A stretch of DNA of 64,000 bases from DATKZH01 sp964475955 (lineage in GTDB: Bacteria; Planctomycetota; Planctomycetia; Pirellulales; Thermoguttaceae): positions 1 through 64,000 of the forward strand of contig CAYYZY010000008.1 of NCBI GenBank assembly GCA_964475955.1, given 5' to 3'. Positions within the stretch are counted from its first letter, which is position 1. Every line of letters starts with the position of its first letter. The notes under the pieces are model-generated. The model worked only from the letters and a program-made list of their open reading frames with translations, made no database searches and was not told the DNA's origin. Made by a program: the position numbers and the translations under genes. Shown piece by piece: positions 38,272 through 47,426 of this stretch.

Positions 38272-41200
38272 GAGTGGGGGTCCGACGTCGGCATCGCGAT
38301 TTGCGTCTGAACGGCTTCCGTCGACGGCGGTTTGCCGGCCGCCGGCGGCCGGTACTGGGCCTGCGTGGAGTTCCTGTCGAGGACCGAACTCGACGGTTCC
38401 CGCCACAGGCCCCCGCCGGTGGCCGGCCCGAGGACTCGATGCAACAGCCCCGCCACCAAAGCCAACGCCAGCCCCAAGCTGCCCGCCTCCGCTGTCAGCA
38501 GCGCCGGACCGGGATACAACGACGCCACGGTGGCGAGGACCACCGCCGCCACGAGCAGGGCCGCAGGATGCCGCAGGATCGGCACGTAGATCAGCAACAG
38601 GCCGGCCAGGAGAACCACCGACGAGGCGGCCAGCACGATCGACCATCGGGCCGCCGTGCGAAACGCGCACCGGGACACCGGAGTCGTGCTACTGAACAGA
38701 TAGCGACTCGCCCCCGCAGAACCTCCCTCCGCGCGGCTTGCGCCCGACCACTGCTCCAATTCGACCTGGTCCAGCAGGGGCTTTCGGCCCCAAAAGCTCC
38801 CGGTCCAGCCCCACCGATATTCGGCCGCCAATCCGTCGGGCTCGACGACCACGTGCTCGTTCTGAGGCAGCACGAGTTCCCAGTACAAGCGCCGGACCCA
38901 GACTTCGCCCGCCAGATGCGGAAGCTCCAATGAGAGCCCCCCCGGACCCGATCGCGGCTCGGCGAACTCGTACTCGACCTCGAGCCACTGGGGCCGTTGG
39001 CCCGAATCGTCGGCGAGCGGAATCCTCAACGAGCCCACCGAAGTCGGCTGGTATCTCACCGTCTCGCGGCGCGCGGCGTCCTCCGGCCCCAACACGATGC
39101 TCACCCGACGCCGGTCGAACCCTGCGGGAACCACCAGCTCCAGTTCCTCCCGGTCGCTCGTGAAACGGAAGACCGCTCGGTCGCGCCGCGTGTCTTGCGT
39201 CAAATGCGTTTGCACCCAAGCCCGTTCCACTGCGGTGGCCACCAGGTCTTCGTGGTGCGCTCCCAGGAGCACGCTCCCCACGCGCTGGTCGGCTTTCAAG
39301 GCCAGGCCGTGCCGCCAGGGAAGCCGGCCGCCGGGCGGTTCCGCCGGCCGCCAGCGCTGACCGCGGCACCGGACCTCCACCCCCTGCGGAGCCGTCACGT
39401 AGAGCTTGTTGCCGGTCAGCTCGCCCTCGACGGGCATCGCCAGCGGAATCTCGCAAAGGACGCTCGTGTTCGGGACCGGTTCCTCCACCTCGACCGAGTA
39501 GCGGACTTTCAGCTCGCATTTGCCGATCCTCGCCGACGGAAGGCCCACCCTCAGGCGCGACGGGCGACCCGTGTCGGCCCCCTCCGTTTGATTCGCCGCC
39601 GGGATCGGCGTCAACGTGTTGTCGTCCAGCGTCACGCTCAGCACGTCGGGACTGGAAAGCTCCCACGGCACCTCAAACGTCAGCTCGCCGGCCGGCTCGT
39701 AGGCGATCGCGTAGGCCAACGTCTGGCGAACGTCCGCCCGGTCCTCGGAGAGCGTGATCTCGGTCGTCACCTCGACGCCGATTTCCTGTCGGCGGATCTC
39801 GAAGCCCGAGACGAACACCGCGTCCCCTCCCTGCGCACGATACGTCAACGCGTCCTGCCGGCTCTCGCGAAGCGCCTTCGCGGCGGGGGTCTGCTGCCGC
39901 ACCAGCCCCGTCGAGGACTTCTCGTCGGGCGCAAGCACCACGTTGTCCGCAGGCCACACGGCAACCGGCGCCGAGCTGACCGTGTCGGCCCGCGGACGGG
40001 GCAGATCCAACCGGATCGACTCGGTTCCCGGCTTGATCTCCCGGTGCGCCCGGAGCGTCACCTCCACCTCGCCGGTCGACGGCTGCTCCAACGGGATCGA
40101 AACGACTTGGGTTCGCGGTTCCGCCCGTTCATCCTCTCTTGCCAGGTCGTCGTCGCCGGAGACGAGGGTTTCCGCTTCGTCGACGGCCACGACCGTGTCG
40201 GGGCCCACTTCGTCCAACTGCCAGCCGGGCAGCTCCACCTCCAGTTCGAAGGCCTTGGCCCCGCCGATCGTGTACCGAAGCGTTGCCTCCAAGCGCGCGC
40301 GGCCGCCCTCGACGTCGATCTGGTATTCCGGCTGAACCCGGACGTGCGTCTTGACCTCCACCGCCCGGACGGCCAGCGAAAACGGCTGGGTGAAGTATTC
40401 GAACAGGTAGTCGGAACCGGTGAGCAACTCGCTTTCGCCGAAGGAATCAGGCAACTCGTCAATCTGCCGCACGCCCGAGTCGGGCACGCAACGGACTTGC
40501 CAGTCGCCGTCGCTTCCCACGCCGAGGCATCCCGACTGCCGAACCGCGTCGATCACCTCGAATCCGCCCAACTCGAACCAGCCCCCTTGGGAAGCCTTCG
40601 CCCGCGACTGGCGCGTGGTGAGCCGCACCTTCATCGGCTCGGCCGATTTCCCCCCGCGCCGAACCACTTCGACGAGCCGTTCCTCCCCGGCCGTGTCTTC
40701 TGGCGGAACCAGCGTCACTGCGTAGTCGGGCGTGCCGGCCGGCACCAATTGGGCCCCCTCGGGAAGCGAAACACGGAACCGCTCGAACGGCCCCGCGGGC
40801 GCGCGCACCGTAAGCACCGCCTCCGTAGTCACACTGCGCCGGTCGACCTTGGCCAGCAACTCGCCGGTCGCTTCGAGCACGGGCCACAAATCCTGCGCTT
40901 GGCTCGGGGCGCCACGCCACGTCAGCTCGAAGTCGCTCGACGACGACTCGGCGGCGCCGGCGCTCAACCCGCGCACCGTGAACACCGTCTTGTCGCCCTT
41001 GGGCGACGCGGGCGGGAGCAACGTGGCTCCCTCCGAAACCTCCGCGGTTGCGTCGGCGAGCGGGACCGTCAGGCTCAACTGCGAACTGCCCACACGCGGC
41101 ACGACGAGTTGCAGTCGGGTTTCCTCCCCCACCGTGACCAAGGGGATCACGACGTCGCTCAGCGTGAGGCGGTGTTGTTGACGCGGTTCGCCGCGGATCC

Positions 41201-41696
41201 AGAGGACGTAGCCCTCCCCGTTCGCGGGGGCCTGCAAAACCGCTTGGCCGCTGCCCGGGTATTCGATGCCGTCCGGGGACGGAATCGCCTGATCGAGGCG
41301 CAACGGCACGCGGGCCTCCGGGTCGCGGACCCACACGCGGATCTCGACCGTCACCTCGGCCACGTCGTTTTTGGCCGTACCGGTCACCGAGAGCGACTCG
41401 ATCGCATAGCGGGGAGCCGGGTCGGGCTGGGTCCGCGCTTCGGCCTGCTCGCGAAGTCGCTCGAAATCCTCGAGGGTCCAACCGAGCATCGCCTGAGGCT
41501 TGCCGTTCTCGTCGAACATGTACAGTGGCGGGGCCTCTTTGACGCTCCCCGACGACGCCTCGACCGGAGGCTTCCGCGGCGCTTCGGCCGGCTCCATCGG
41601 CGCGGGCGCGGCATCCGGCTGCGCTGCCACGAGATGGCCTCCCAGCAACAGATGGCACGCCCAGAGCGCTACTAGCCAACGGCTCCCACCGTACAA
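38268..41696 (-). CDS. Large exported membrane protein, single module
   Basis: A 1142-aa protein that resembles one half of its 2427-aa neighbour in layout: signal peptide (WLVALWACHLLLGG), a helical lead (MLGWTLEDFERLREQAEA), about 900 residues of beta domains with repeated Ser/Glu-rich strands, then about four helices (1010-1090) and a Pro-rich tail. The start given is TTG 41696, the only reasonable start before the signal; a GAGGAC site lies upstream. A later GTG could give a slightly shorter form. The gene overlaps the next by ATGA, so both proteins are probably made in step and may form one complex. No catalytic motif was recognised. Confidence 0.82.
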   Translation of the reverse strand: MYGGSRWLVALWACHLLLGGHLVAAQPDAAPAPMEPAEAPRKPPVEASSGSVKEAPPLYMFDENGKPQAMLGWTLEDFERLREQAEARTQPDPAPRYAIESLSVTGTAKNDVAEVTVEIRVWVRDPEARVPLRLDQAIPSPDGIEYPGSGQAVLQAPANGEGYVLWIRGEPRQQHRLTLSDVVIPLVTVGEETRLQLVVPRVGSSQLSLTVPLADATAEVSEGATLLPPASPKGDKTVFTVRGLSAGAAESSSSDFELTWRGAPSQAQDLWPVLEATGELLAKVDRRSVTTEAVLTVRAPAGPFERFRVSLPEGAQLVPAGTPDYAVTLVPPEDTAGEERLVEVVRRGGKSAEPMKVRLTTRQSRAKASQGGWFELGGFEVIDAVRQSGCLGVGSDGDWQVRCVPDSGVRQIDELPDSFGESELLTGSDYLFEYFTQPFSLAVRAVEVKTHVRVQPEYQIDVEGGRARLEATLRYTIGGAKAFELEVELPGWQLDEVGPDTVVAVDEAETLVSGDDDLAREDERAEPRTQVVSIPLEQPSTGEVEVTLRAHREIKPGTESIRLDLPRPRADTVSSAPVAVWPADNVVLAPDEKSSTGLVRQQTPAAKALRESRQDALTYRAQGGDAVFVSGFEIRRQEIGVEVTTEITLSEDRADVRQTLAYAIAYEPAGELTFEVPWELSSPDVLSVTLDDNTLTPIPAANQTEGADTGRPSRLRVGLPSARIGKCELKVRYSVEVEEPVPNTSVLCEIPLAMPVEGELTGNKLYVTAPQGVEVRCRGQRWRPAEPPGGRLPWRHGLALKADQRVGSVLLGAHHEDLVATAVERAWVQTHLTQDTRRDRAVFRFTSDREELELVVPAGFDRRRVSIVLGPEDAARRETVRYQPTSVGSLRIPLADDSGQRPQWLEVEYEFAEPRSGPGGLSLELPHLAGEVWVRRLYWELVLPQNEHVVVEPDGLAAEYRWGWTGSFWGRKPLLDQVELEQWSGASRAEGGSAGASRYLFSSTTPVSRCAFRTAARWSIVLAASSVVLLAGLLLIYVPILRHPAALLVAAVVLATVASLYPGPALLTAEAGSLGLALALVAGLLHRVLGPATGGGLWREPSSSVLDRNSTQAQYRPPAAGKPPSTEAVQTQIAMPTSDPHS

Positions 41697-42073
41697 GGCG
41701 GTCAGTCCTCAAGCTTGGTCGTCAACGGAACCGACGCGTACCGGTAGGTTCGACGCCCCTTCCCTACCGTTCCGGTTGACTGCGATTAGAATGCAGGACG
41801 AGTGTCCTCTTCCAGTTTACCCAAGCGGCCCGCTCCCTTGAAGCGTCAAAACTCCAGCACGTGCCCGCTTCCGATAACAGCGGAAAAGGAATCCCCGCCA
41901 GGAACACGGGGCTCGCAACGACTTAAGCCTTTTCTCGCTCAACGGTTACGACGTTCGCTGTCGCCCCGGGGCGTTCGGCCGTCTCACGCCCCCCGGCCAC
42001 GGGGGAAGCCGGCTTCCGGAACCGGCTTGGGGGCCGCGCTGCGCCGCACTTCCCACACGCCGCGCATGCGGGA
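41697..42073. other. Intergenic region with one hairpin
   Basis: This 377-bp gap follows the inositol-monophosphatase-like gene on the minus strand. AAGCCGG (42006-42012) pairs with CCGGCTT (42022-42028) around a 9-base loop that is itself nearly palindromic. It lies 46 bp past the stop, in a position fit for a transcript end, but has no T-run. The rest should hold the promoter of the giant-protein operon; no clear boxes were seen. Confidence 0.45.
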
Positions 42074-42868
42074 TCAGAGCCCGGCCTCGGCGGCAATCGC
42101 CCGCAGCTTCGCGTGCAGTGGAGCGGTGGCGGCGGCCAGGAACCGGCCTTCGTCGAGGACGAACGGGCCTCCGTCCGGGGCGGTCACCACGCCGCCCGCC
42201 TCGCGCACGAGCAGAACACCTGCCGCGATATCCCAGCTTTTGGTGGAATAGGACCAGAAGGCGTCGAAGCGGCCGGCGGCGACGTAGCCGAGGTTCAGCG
42301 CCGCCGAGCCGGTGCGTCGGAGGGCCTGGCACGGTTCCAGGGCGGCCAGGAACATCTGCAAGTCGGGCGAATCGGGCCCGACCGCCGCCGGGAGGCCCAC
42401 GGCCGCCAAGGCGTCGGACGGCCCGGCCACGTCGCTGGTGTGGATCGGCTTGCCATTCAAGAAAGCTCCCCGCTCGGCTACCGCGGTAAAGCACTCCTCG
42501 GTCACCGGATTCAAGACGGTGCTCGCCAGCAGATCGCCCGACCGTTCCAACGCAACCGACACGCAGAAATGAGGCACCTGGTGGACGTAGTTGGTGGTGC
42601 CGTCGAGGGGATCGACGTGCCAACGGAACTCGGCCGATAGCGTCGGGCTGCGTGGGGGAACATCGGGCAGGTGCTCTTCGCCGACCACCAGATGGTCGGG
42701 AAACGCCGCCAGAATGATCCGGCGGATCACCTCCTGCGAGGCCAGGTCGGCTTCGGTCACCAGGTCGGAGGGCGCCTTCTCTCGGACCGCGATTCGGCCG
42801 ATCCTCTCGAGCAATACGCCGCCGCCGGCCCGAGCTGCTTCCTCACAAACCTTTATATAGTCAGACAT
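42074..42868 (-). CDS. Inositol monophosphatase family phosphatase
   Basis: A 264-aa Mg-dependent, Li-sensitive-type phosphomonoesterase (IMPase/SuhB family). The metal site is complete: GEEH, DPLDGTTNYVH and SWDIAAGVLLVREAGG. Family members hydrolyse inositol-1-phosphate or related sugar phosphates, and some act on 3'-phosphoadenosine 5'-phosphate (PAP). The second is worth noting because PAPS sulfotransferases, such as the one at 26747, release PAP; this link is an inference. ATG 42868 begins the conserved helix (MSDYIKVCEEAARAGG) but lacks a clear ribosome site; ATG 42910 upstream would add 14 residues. Divergent from the candidate RNA. Confidence 0.9.
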   Translation of the reverse strand: MSDYIKVCEEAARAGGGVLLERIGRIAVREKAPSDLVTEADLASQEVIRRIILAAFPDHLVVGEEHLPDVPPRSPTLSAEFRWHVDPLDGTTNYVHQVPHFCVSVALERSGDLLASTVLNPVTEECFTAVAERGAFLNGKPIHTSDVAGPSDALAAVGLPAAVGPDSPDLQMFLAALEPCQALRRTGSAALNLGYVAAGRFDAFWSYSTKSWDIAAGVLLVREAGGVVTAPDGGPFVLDEGRFLAAATAPLHAKLRAIAAEAGL

Positions 42869-43004
42869 TGCGCCGATCGCGGTTGGGTGGTTCCGTGGCT
42901 CGCCCCCCATTATAGGCCGTTCGGCGTGCCACGCAACTCGGGCGGGCGATCCGCCCTGATGGGGGGATCCTAAAGATAGGTAGCTTTTTGCTGCCAGAAG
43001 ACAC

Positions 43005-43032
43005 TGGACAAGATCGCCAAACCTGCTATCAT
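43005..43032 (+). promoter_or_regulatory. Sigma-70-like promoter with extended -10
   Basis: TGGACA (43005-43010) and TATCAT (43027-43032) are separated by 16 bp, and TG at 43024-43025 makes an extended -10. Transcription would start near 43039. Downstream lies a structured stretch that ends in a strong terminator. Confidence 0.6.
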
Positions 43033-43038
43033 CGAAGG

Positions 43039-43160
43039 TTGGTGGGAGGGGTGTTATTCATATCCGGTGGGAGGCCCTCCACCAGGCTCCCGCCACAAGC
43101 GGCCTCTTCTCTGTTCCGGCCCCGCCGTTTCGCCTTAGCTGCGAGCGGCGGGGTTTTTTT
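43039..43160 (+). ncRNA. Candidate structured small RNA or leader RNA
   Basis: A transcript of about 120 nt is predicted between the promoter at 43005-43032 and the terminator at 43120-43160. GGTGGGAG (43041-43048) can pair with CTCCCGCC (43087-43094) with one G-U. Inside this, 43064-43070 pairs with 43079-43086 and nearby bases as a bulged hairpin. The signature of SRP RNA is absent and I could not match it to 6S, tmRNA or a known riboswitch. No start codon with a ribosome site is inside. It could be a free small RNA or an attenuator for the gene at 43325. The 456-bp gap 42869-43324 holds nothing else clear. Confidence 0.5.
43120..43160 (+). terminator. Rho-independent terminator
   Basis: CCCCGCCG (43120-43127) pairs perfectly with CGGCGGGG (43146-43153), and seven T follow (43154-43160). 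The 18-base loop contains further short pairing. It is the clearest intrinsic terminator in the window, and lies 165 bp before the next plus-strand gene with no annotated gene ahead of it. Confidence 0.85.
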
Positions 43161-43324
43161 GTTCGGCGGTTCGCGGAAGATGCCCGGCGGCGTGCCCGTC
43201 TCCGCTCCCCGCCGTGCCCACCGCGCTCCGTGTCAATGAAGGCGGCTAAAGGAGCCGCGCGAAACGAGGGTGCGGCCGTTGGCCCCAGAACGCTTTTGCG
43301 AGTCTCGTCGCGCCGGAGGTTCCC

Positions 43325-44086
43325 ATGAGTCATTCCGTCTGGCAGATCGATCGCGGGCAGCAGGTCGAACTGCAACTAGCGGACTTCCGCGCAATCCTCC
43401 AAATGACGCAGCCCGCGCAAGGCTTGACCGATATCCGCGCAGGAAGCTACCACCTGAAGGCCACGGGCGTGTTGGGGATCGAAATCCCGCCCTCGGCGCG
43501 GGCCGGTGCGGAAGCGTCCTGCGAATGCCGCCCACGGAGGGCCTGTCTCGTCGCAAATTACCGCGAATCGGAGGATTGGCCGATCCGGGTGGAGGCGGCC
43601 TGGCACGCCGCGGGTCCCTCGGCGGCGCATGGGGCCCTGGCGACGCTCGAGTTGGTCGTCTCCGTCGAGACCCAACTGCTCGACAGCCGACCCGAGTTGA
43701 CTCTAAGGAGCTTTTGCCCCGTTTGCCAAGTGTCCCGGCTCGTCGCTCCCGAGGGCCCCGGCTTCGAGCCTGTCAAGCAAGGATTTCCCCGTGCGATCAA
43801 ACCGGACGAAGGGCCCGGGTGCCTCCTTTTCCGCCTCCCGCCCGGCGACCTGAGCTACGCCGAGATGGTCCACCCGTACGATTTCCGCGACAGCCGGTTG
43901 CAGACCGACGAGGGCCACGCCCCGACCGTCTGCCTGCACCATCGCCTGTTCGGCGGCTCGTTGGAGAAAGGCGTGATTCGCCGCGCGCGTGTGCGGGGCG
44001 TCTTCCTGCGCCGGGAGGACGACGCCCGACGTGCCGCCGAATCCTACGCGCGGTTCGTCGCGGCTGAGCCTCCCTTGGGGACGTAG
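43325..44086 (+). CDS. Hypothetical protein
   Basis: A 253-aa protein that I do not recognise. It has no signal peptide or membrane helix. Cysteines cluster as CECRPRRAC (about 66-74) and FCPVC (about 129-133), which may bind a metal. The middle is beta-rich (ATLELVVSVETQLL, CLLFRLPPGDLSY). GGAGG lies 5 bases before the ATG, so it is probably translated. It sits behind the candidate RNA/terminator and ahead of the uronate isomerase gene with a 322-bp gap. Confidence 0.75.
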   Translation: MSHSVWQIDRGQQVELQLADFRAILQMTQPAQGLTDIRAGSYHLKATGVLGIEIPPSARAGAEASCECRPRRACLVANYRESEDWPIRVEAAWHAAGPSAAHGALATLELVVSVETQLLDSRPELTLRSFCPVCQVSRLVAPEGPGFEPVKQGFPRAIKPDEGPGCLLFRLPPGDLSYAEMVHPYDFRDSRLQTDEGHAPTVCLHHRLFGGSLEKGVIRRARVRGVFLRREDDARRAAESYARFVAAEPPLGT

Positions 44087-44123
44087 CCCAACGATCGGGA
44101 AATCGATTGCCTGAAGCACGATT

Positions 44124-44144
44124 CCCGCGTGCCAGGCACGCGGG
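44124..44144. repeat. 9-bp palindrome downstream of the hypothetical gene
   Basis: CCCGCGTGC and GCACGCGGG pair perfectly around CAG. It lies 38 bp past the stop of the hypothetical gene. There is no T-run. Confidence 0.55.
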
Positions 44145-44194
44145 AGAAGTGCCCACGCGGAAGTCCCGGCACATTCCTCTCTTCACTTTCCGGC

Positions 44195-44262
44195 GCGGTT
44201 CCAATGTTTCCCGCCCCTCCCAAGCTTTCCCGCGGTCCCAACCTTCCCGCGCGGTACCAAGG
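44195..44262. repeat. Imperfect tandem repeats of about 18 bp
   Basis: Units such as GCGGTTCCAATGTTTCCC, GCCCCTCCCAAGCTTTCCC and GCGGTCCCAACCTTCCC follow one another, with a partial fourth unit. They fill the upstream part of the gap before the uronate isomerase gene; no gene is visible in 44087-44408. Confidence 0.5.
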
Positions 44263-44408
44263 GCTTCTTCTCGTCGCGCCGGGTCGACTCCTGTCTCCCC
44301 CATATGGGGTGCGCCCACTGGCATCCGGCACGGCGGGTTGTTAGACTGCCCGGGAATCTGTGGATTTGCGCCGCGCTCTTCCCAAGACCTCCGAATGAGG
44401 GGGACGCT

Positions 44409-45839
44409 GTGAACGACGTCTTCATCACCGACGATTTCCTGCTCCAAAACGACACCGCGGTCAGGCTCTACCACGAGTTCGCCCGCGACATGCCGATCAT
44501 CGACTATCACTGCCACCTGCCGTCCCACCAGATCCGCGAGGATCACTGCTTCGCCAACCTCACCCAGATTTGGCTCTACGGCGATCATTACAAGTGGCGT
44601 GCGATGCGGGCCGGCGGGGTGGCCGAGCGTTTCTGTACGGGCGACGCCTCCGACTGGGAGAAGTTCGAGAAGTGGGCGGAAACCGTCCCCAAAGCGCTCC
44701 GCAATCCCCTCTATCACTGGACCCACCTGGAATTGAAGCGCCCGTTCCGGATCAGCGACCGGCTGCTCTCGCCCCAGACGGCGCGCGGCATCTGGGACGA
44801 GTGCAACGCCAAGCTCGCTCAGGACGCCTTCTCCGCGCGGGGCATCATGCGGCAGATGAACGTGGTGCTCGTGTGTACCACCGATGACCCCGTCGACTCG
44901 CTCGAACACCACGCGGCGCTTCGTGCCGACCACTCGTTCCCCGTTCAGGTGTTCCCCTGCTTCCGGCCCGACAAGGCCATGGCCCTGGCCTCGCCCGAAG
45001 CGTTCAACGACTGGGTCCACCGGCTCGAGGAGGCGGCCGATCTCGACATCAAAGACTTCCAAACCTTCCTCGAAGCCCTCCGCAAGCGGCACGACTACTT
45101 CCACGAGATGGGCTGCCGGCTCTCCGACCACGGGTTGGACACCTTCTACGCCGAAGACTACACCGACGTGGAGATCACCGGCGCGTTCCGGAGGATCCGC
45201 CGCGGGAACCACCTGCGCGATGAGGAGGCGCTCAAGCTCAAATCGTGCCTGCTCTACGAGTTCGCGCTTTTGGACCACGAGAGAGGCTGGACCCAGCAGT
45301 TCCACGTCGGCGCCCAGCGAAACAACAACACGCGGTTGTTCGAGGCGCTCGGTCCCGATACGGGCTTCGATTCCATGGGCGACCGCCCGCTCGCCCAGCC
45401 GCTCGCCCGGTTCCTCGACCGGCTCGACCGCGACGACCGCCTGGCCAAGACGATCCTCTACAACCTCAACCCGGTCCACAACGACGTGGTCGCCACCATG
45501 CTCGGCAACTTCCAGGACGGAAGCATGCCCGGCAAAATGCAGTTCGGCAGCGGCTGGTGGTTCCTCGATCAGAAGGACGGCATGGAGCGCCAGTTGGAGA
45601 CCCTCTCCAACCAGGGCCTGCTGAGCCAGTTCGTCGGCATGCTCACCGACAGCCGCTCGTTTCTCTCCTACACCCGGCACGAATACTTCCGGCGCATCCT
45701 CTGCAACCTGCTGGGCACCGAGATCGAACGGGGCCTCCTGCCGAACGACGTCGAGATGATCGGGCGCCTGGTTCAGGACGTCTCCTACCACAACGCCGCC
45801 CGATACTTCGGATTCGATCTGGGGTCGCCCGCATCGTAA
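44409..45839 (+). CDS. uxaC: Uronate isomerase (glucuronate isomerase)
   Basis: It interconverts D-glucuronate and D-fructuronate (and galacturonate and tagaturonate), the entry step of uronic-acid catabolism. The 476-aa length is normal. The amidohydrolase-type metal motif DYHCHLP places His34 and His36, and further family motifs are DHGLDTFY, QFHVGAQRNNN, LYNLNP and MLTDSRSFLSYTRHEYF. The frame is open 35 codons upstream, but GTG 44409 with GAGGGGG before it begins the conserved start (VNDVFITDDFLL). It fits with the exported DUF4838 and sulfatase proteins that would release uronates from glycans. Confidence 0.95.
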   Translation: MNDVFITDDFLLQNDTAVRLYHEFARDMPIIDYHCHLPSHQIREDHCFANLTQIWLYGDHYKWRAMRAGGVAERFCTGDASDWEKFEKWAETVPKALRNPLYHWTHLELKRPFRISDRLLSPQTARGIWDECNAKLAQDAFSARGIMRQMNVVLVCTTDDPVDSLEHHAALRADHSFPVQVFPCFRPDKAMALASPEAFNDWVHRLEEAADLDIKDFQTFLEALRKRHDYFHEMGCRLSDHGLDTFYAEDYTDVEITGAFRRIRRGNHLRDEEALKLKSCLLYEFALLDHERGWTQQFHVGAQRNNNTRLFEALGPDTGFDSMGDRPLAQPLARFLDRLDRDDRLAKTILYNLNPVHNDVVATMLGNFQDGSMPGKMQFGSGWWFLDQKDGMERQLETLSNQGLLSQFVGMLTDSRSFLSYTRHEYFRRILCNLLGTEIERGLLPNDVEMIGRLVQDVSYHNAARYFGFDLGSPAS

Positions 45840-45897
45840 AGCCGGGCGCCGTGTCGCCGTTTCCTTTCGGTAACCGGTAGGGTTCAGGACCGCCGTC

Positions 45898-47394
45898 ATG
45901 CAGGTCGTGCTGGAAGTCGTCGAAGGCCCCCACAGCGGGCAGAGCTTTCGCTTCGCCGAACACGACAACTTCATCGTCGGCCGCGCCCGGTGCGCCCACT
46001 TCCGGTTGCCCAAGAAGGACCCCTACTTCTCGCGCGTCCACTTCATGATCGAAGTCAACCCGCCGTACTGCTACCTGATGGACATGGGAAGCACCAACGG
46101 CACGCGGGTCAACGGGGAACGAACCCAGGCGGCGTACCTGGGCGACGGCGACCTGATTCAGGGCGGCGACACCGTGCTCCGCGTGTCGCTGGTCGGAAAG
46201 CCGGGCGAGACGGCCGACGCCTCGTCGCGTCGTCCGCCGCCGCTGCCCGACGAGCCCAAAACGCCGCTCGGAGCCGGGCCGCGCCCCGTCGCCCCGTCCG
46301 CCCCACCGCCCGAGATGCCCGTCCCGGCCCCGCCGTCCCCCCCGGCAGCCGAGCCGCGGCCGGCCGTTCCGCCGAATGCTGCGTCGCCGCCCAACTCCGC
46401 GCCACCCTCCCACCCCCCGGCAGCCGAGCCCCCCGCGGCACGCGGGCGACCGGCGCCGGAGGACCCGAGGCTTCAGAGCACGGGCTCTTTCCACGGCGCC
46501 CCGCCCGAGGTCCCCATCAGGCCACCCGAGGCCGCCCCCGTGCCTGCGGAGGAGCGGTCGGCGATTCCCGGCTACGAGATCGAAGGGATGCTTGGCTCCG
46601 GCGGGATGGGCGTGGTCTACCTGGGGCGGCGCACCTCGGACCGCATGCAGGTGGCCATCAAGACGATCGCGCTGGCCACCTCCGCCCCGCGCCGCGAGAC
46701 CCAGCGGTTCCTGCGCGAGGCGAACATCCTCCGCCAGCTCCGCCACCCGAACATCGTCGCCTTCCACCAGATGGACCGCGCCGCCGACGTGCTCTACTTC
46801 GTCATGGATTACGTGCCGGGCATCGACGCCGCCACGCTCCAACGGTGCGAAGCGCCCCTGGCCATCGGCCGGGCCGTGCGCCTCATCTGCCAGGCGTTGG
46901 AGGGCCTCCACTACGCACACCTCCAGGGGTTCGTCCACCGCGACGTCAAGCCGGCCAACCTGCTCGTCAGCCAGTCGCAGGGGCGCGACGTGTGCCAGGT
47001 GGCCGATTTCGGGCTCGCCCGGGCGTACCAGGCCTCGGCCATGAGCGGGATCACGATCCTCGGGGAGACCGGCGGCACGGTCCCCTACATGCCTCCGGAG
47101 CAGATCACCCACTATCGCGACGCCAGCCCCGCTTCCGACCAGTACTCGGCCGCGGCGAGCCTTTACCGGCTTCTGACCGGCCAGCACCTGTTCGACTTCG
47201 GCAAGCTGCCGCCGCACGAGCGTCTGAAGAAGGTCCTCTTCGACGATCCGGCCCCCATCCGCCGCCACCGCCGCGACGTGCCCGAGCCCCTCGCCCAAAC
47301 CATCCACCGGGCACTGCTCAAAGAGCCCACCGCCCGCTTCCCCAACGCCGCGGCGTTTCGCGACGCGCTGGTGAGTTTCGCCGGCGACGCGTAA
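45898..47394 (+). CDS. FHA-domain serine/threonine protein kinase
   Basis: A 498-aa cytoplasmic Hanks-type kinase. An FHA phosphothreonine-binding domain covers 1-97 (FIVGRA, SRVH, GSTNGT). A Pro-rich linker (about 105-215) leads to the kinase domain from 226. Catalytic residues are all present: GSGGMG loop (233-238), Lys255, HRDVKPANLL (348-357), DFG (370-372) and a PPEQ activation-loop end. No transmembrane helix follows, unlike PknB types. The FGE/Asp-box gene begins 32 bp downstream on the same strand and may be co-transcribed. Substrates are unknown. Confidence 0.94.
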   Translation: MQVVLEVVEGPHSGQSFRFAEHDNFIVGRARCAHFRLPKKDPYFSRVHFMIEVNPPYCYLMDMGSTNGTRVNGERTQAAYLGDGDLIQGGDTVLRVSLVGKPGETADASSRRPPPLPDEPKTPLGAGPRPVAPSAPPPEMPVPAPPSPPAAEPRPAVPPNAASPPNSAPPSHPPAAEPPAARGRPAPEDPRLQSTGSFHGAPPEVPIRPPEAAPVPAEERSAIPGYEIEGMLGSGGMGVVYLGRRTSDRMQVAIKTIALATSAPRRETQRFLREANILRQLRHPNIVAFHQMDRAADVLYFVMDYVPGIDAATLQRCEAPLAIGRAVRLICQALEGLHYAHLQGFVHRDVKPANLLVSQSQGRDVCQVADFGLARAYQASAMSGITILGETGGTVPYMPPEQITHYRDASPASDQYSAAASLYRLLTGQHLFDFGKLPPHERLKKVLFDDPAPIRRHRRDVPEPLAQTIHRALLKEPTARFPNAAAFRDALVSFAGDA

Positions 47395-47426
47395 TTGGCC
47401 GCCGACCTTCCATTGGGCCGCAACCC

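Noticed and set aside
38997..41675. 892-aa plus-strand open frame
   Set aside because: Antisense of the 1142-aa exported protein gene, which has a signal peptide and helices; the antisense has none.
43039..43160. Identification of the candidate RNA as SRP RNA
   Set aside because: The GGAAGG-type SRP54-binding loop is missing.
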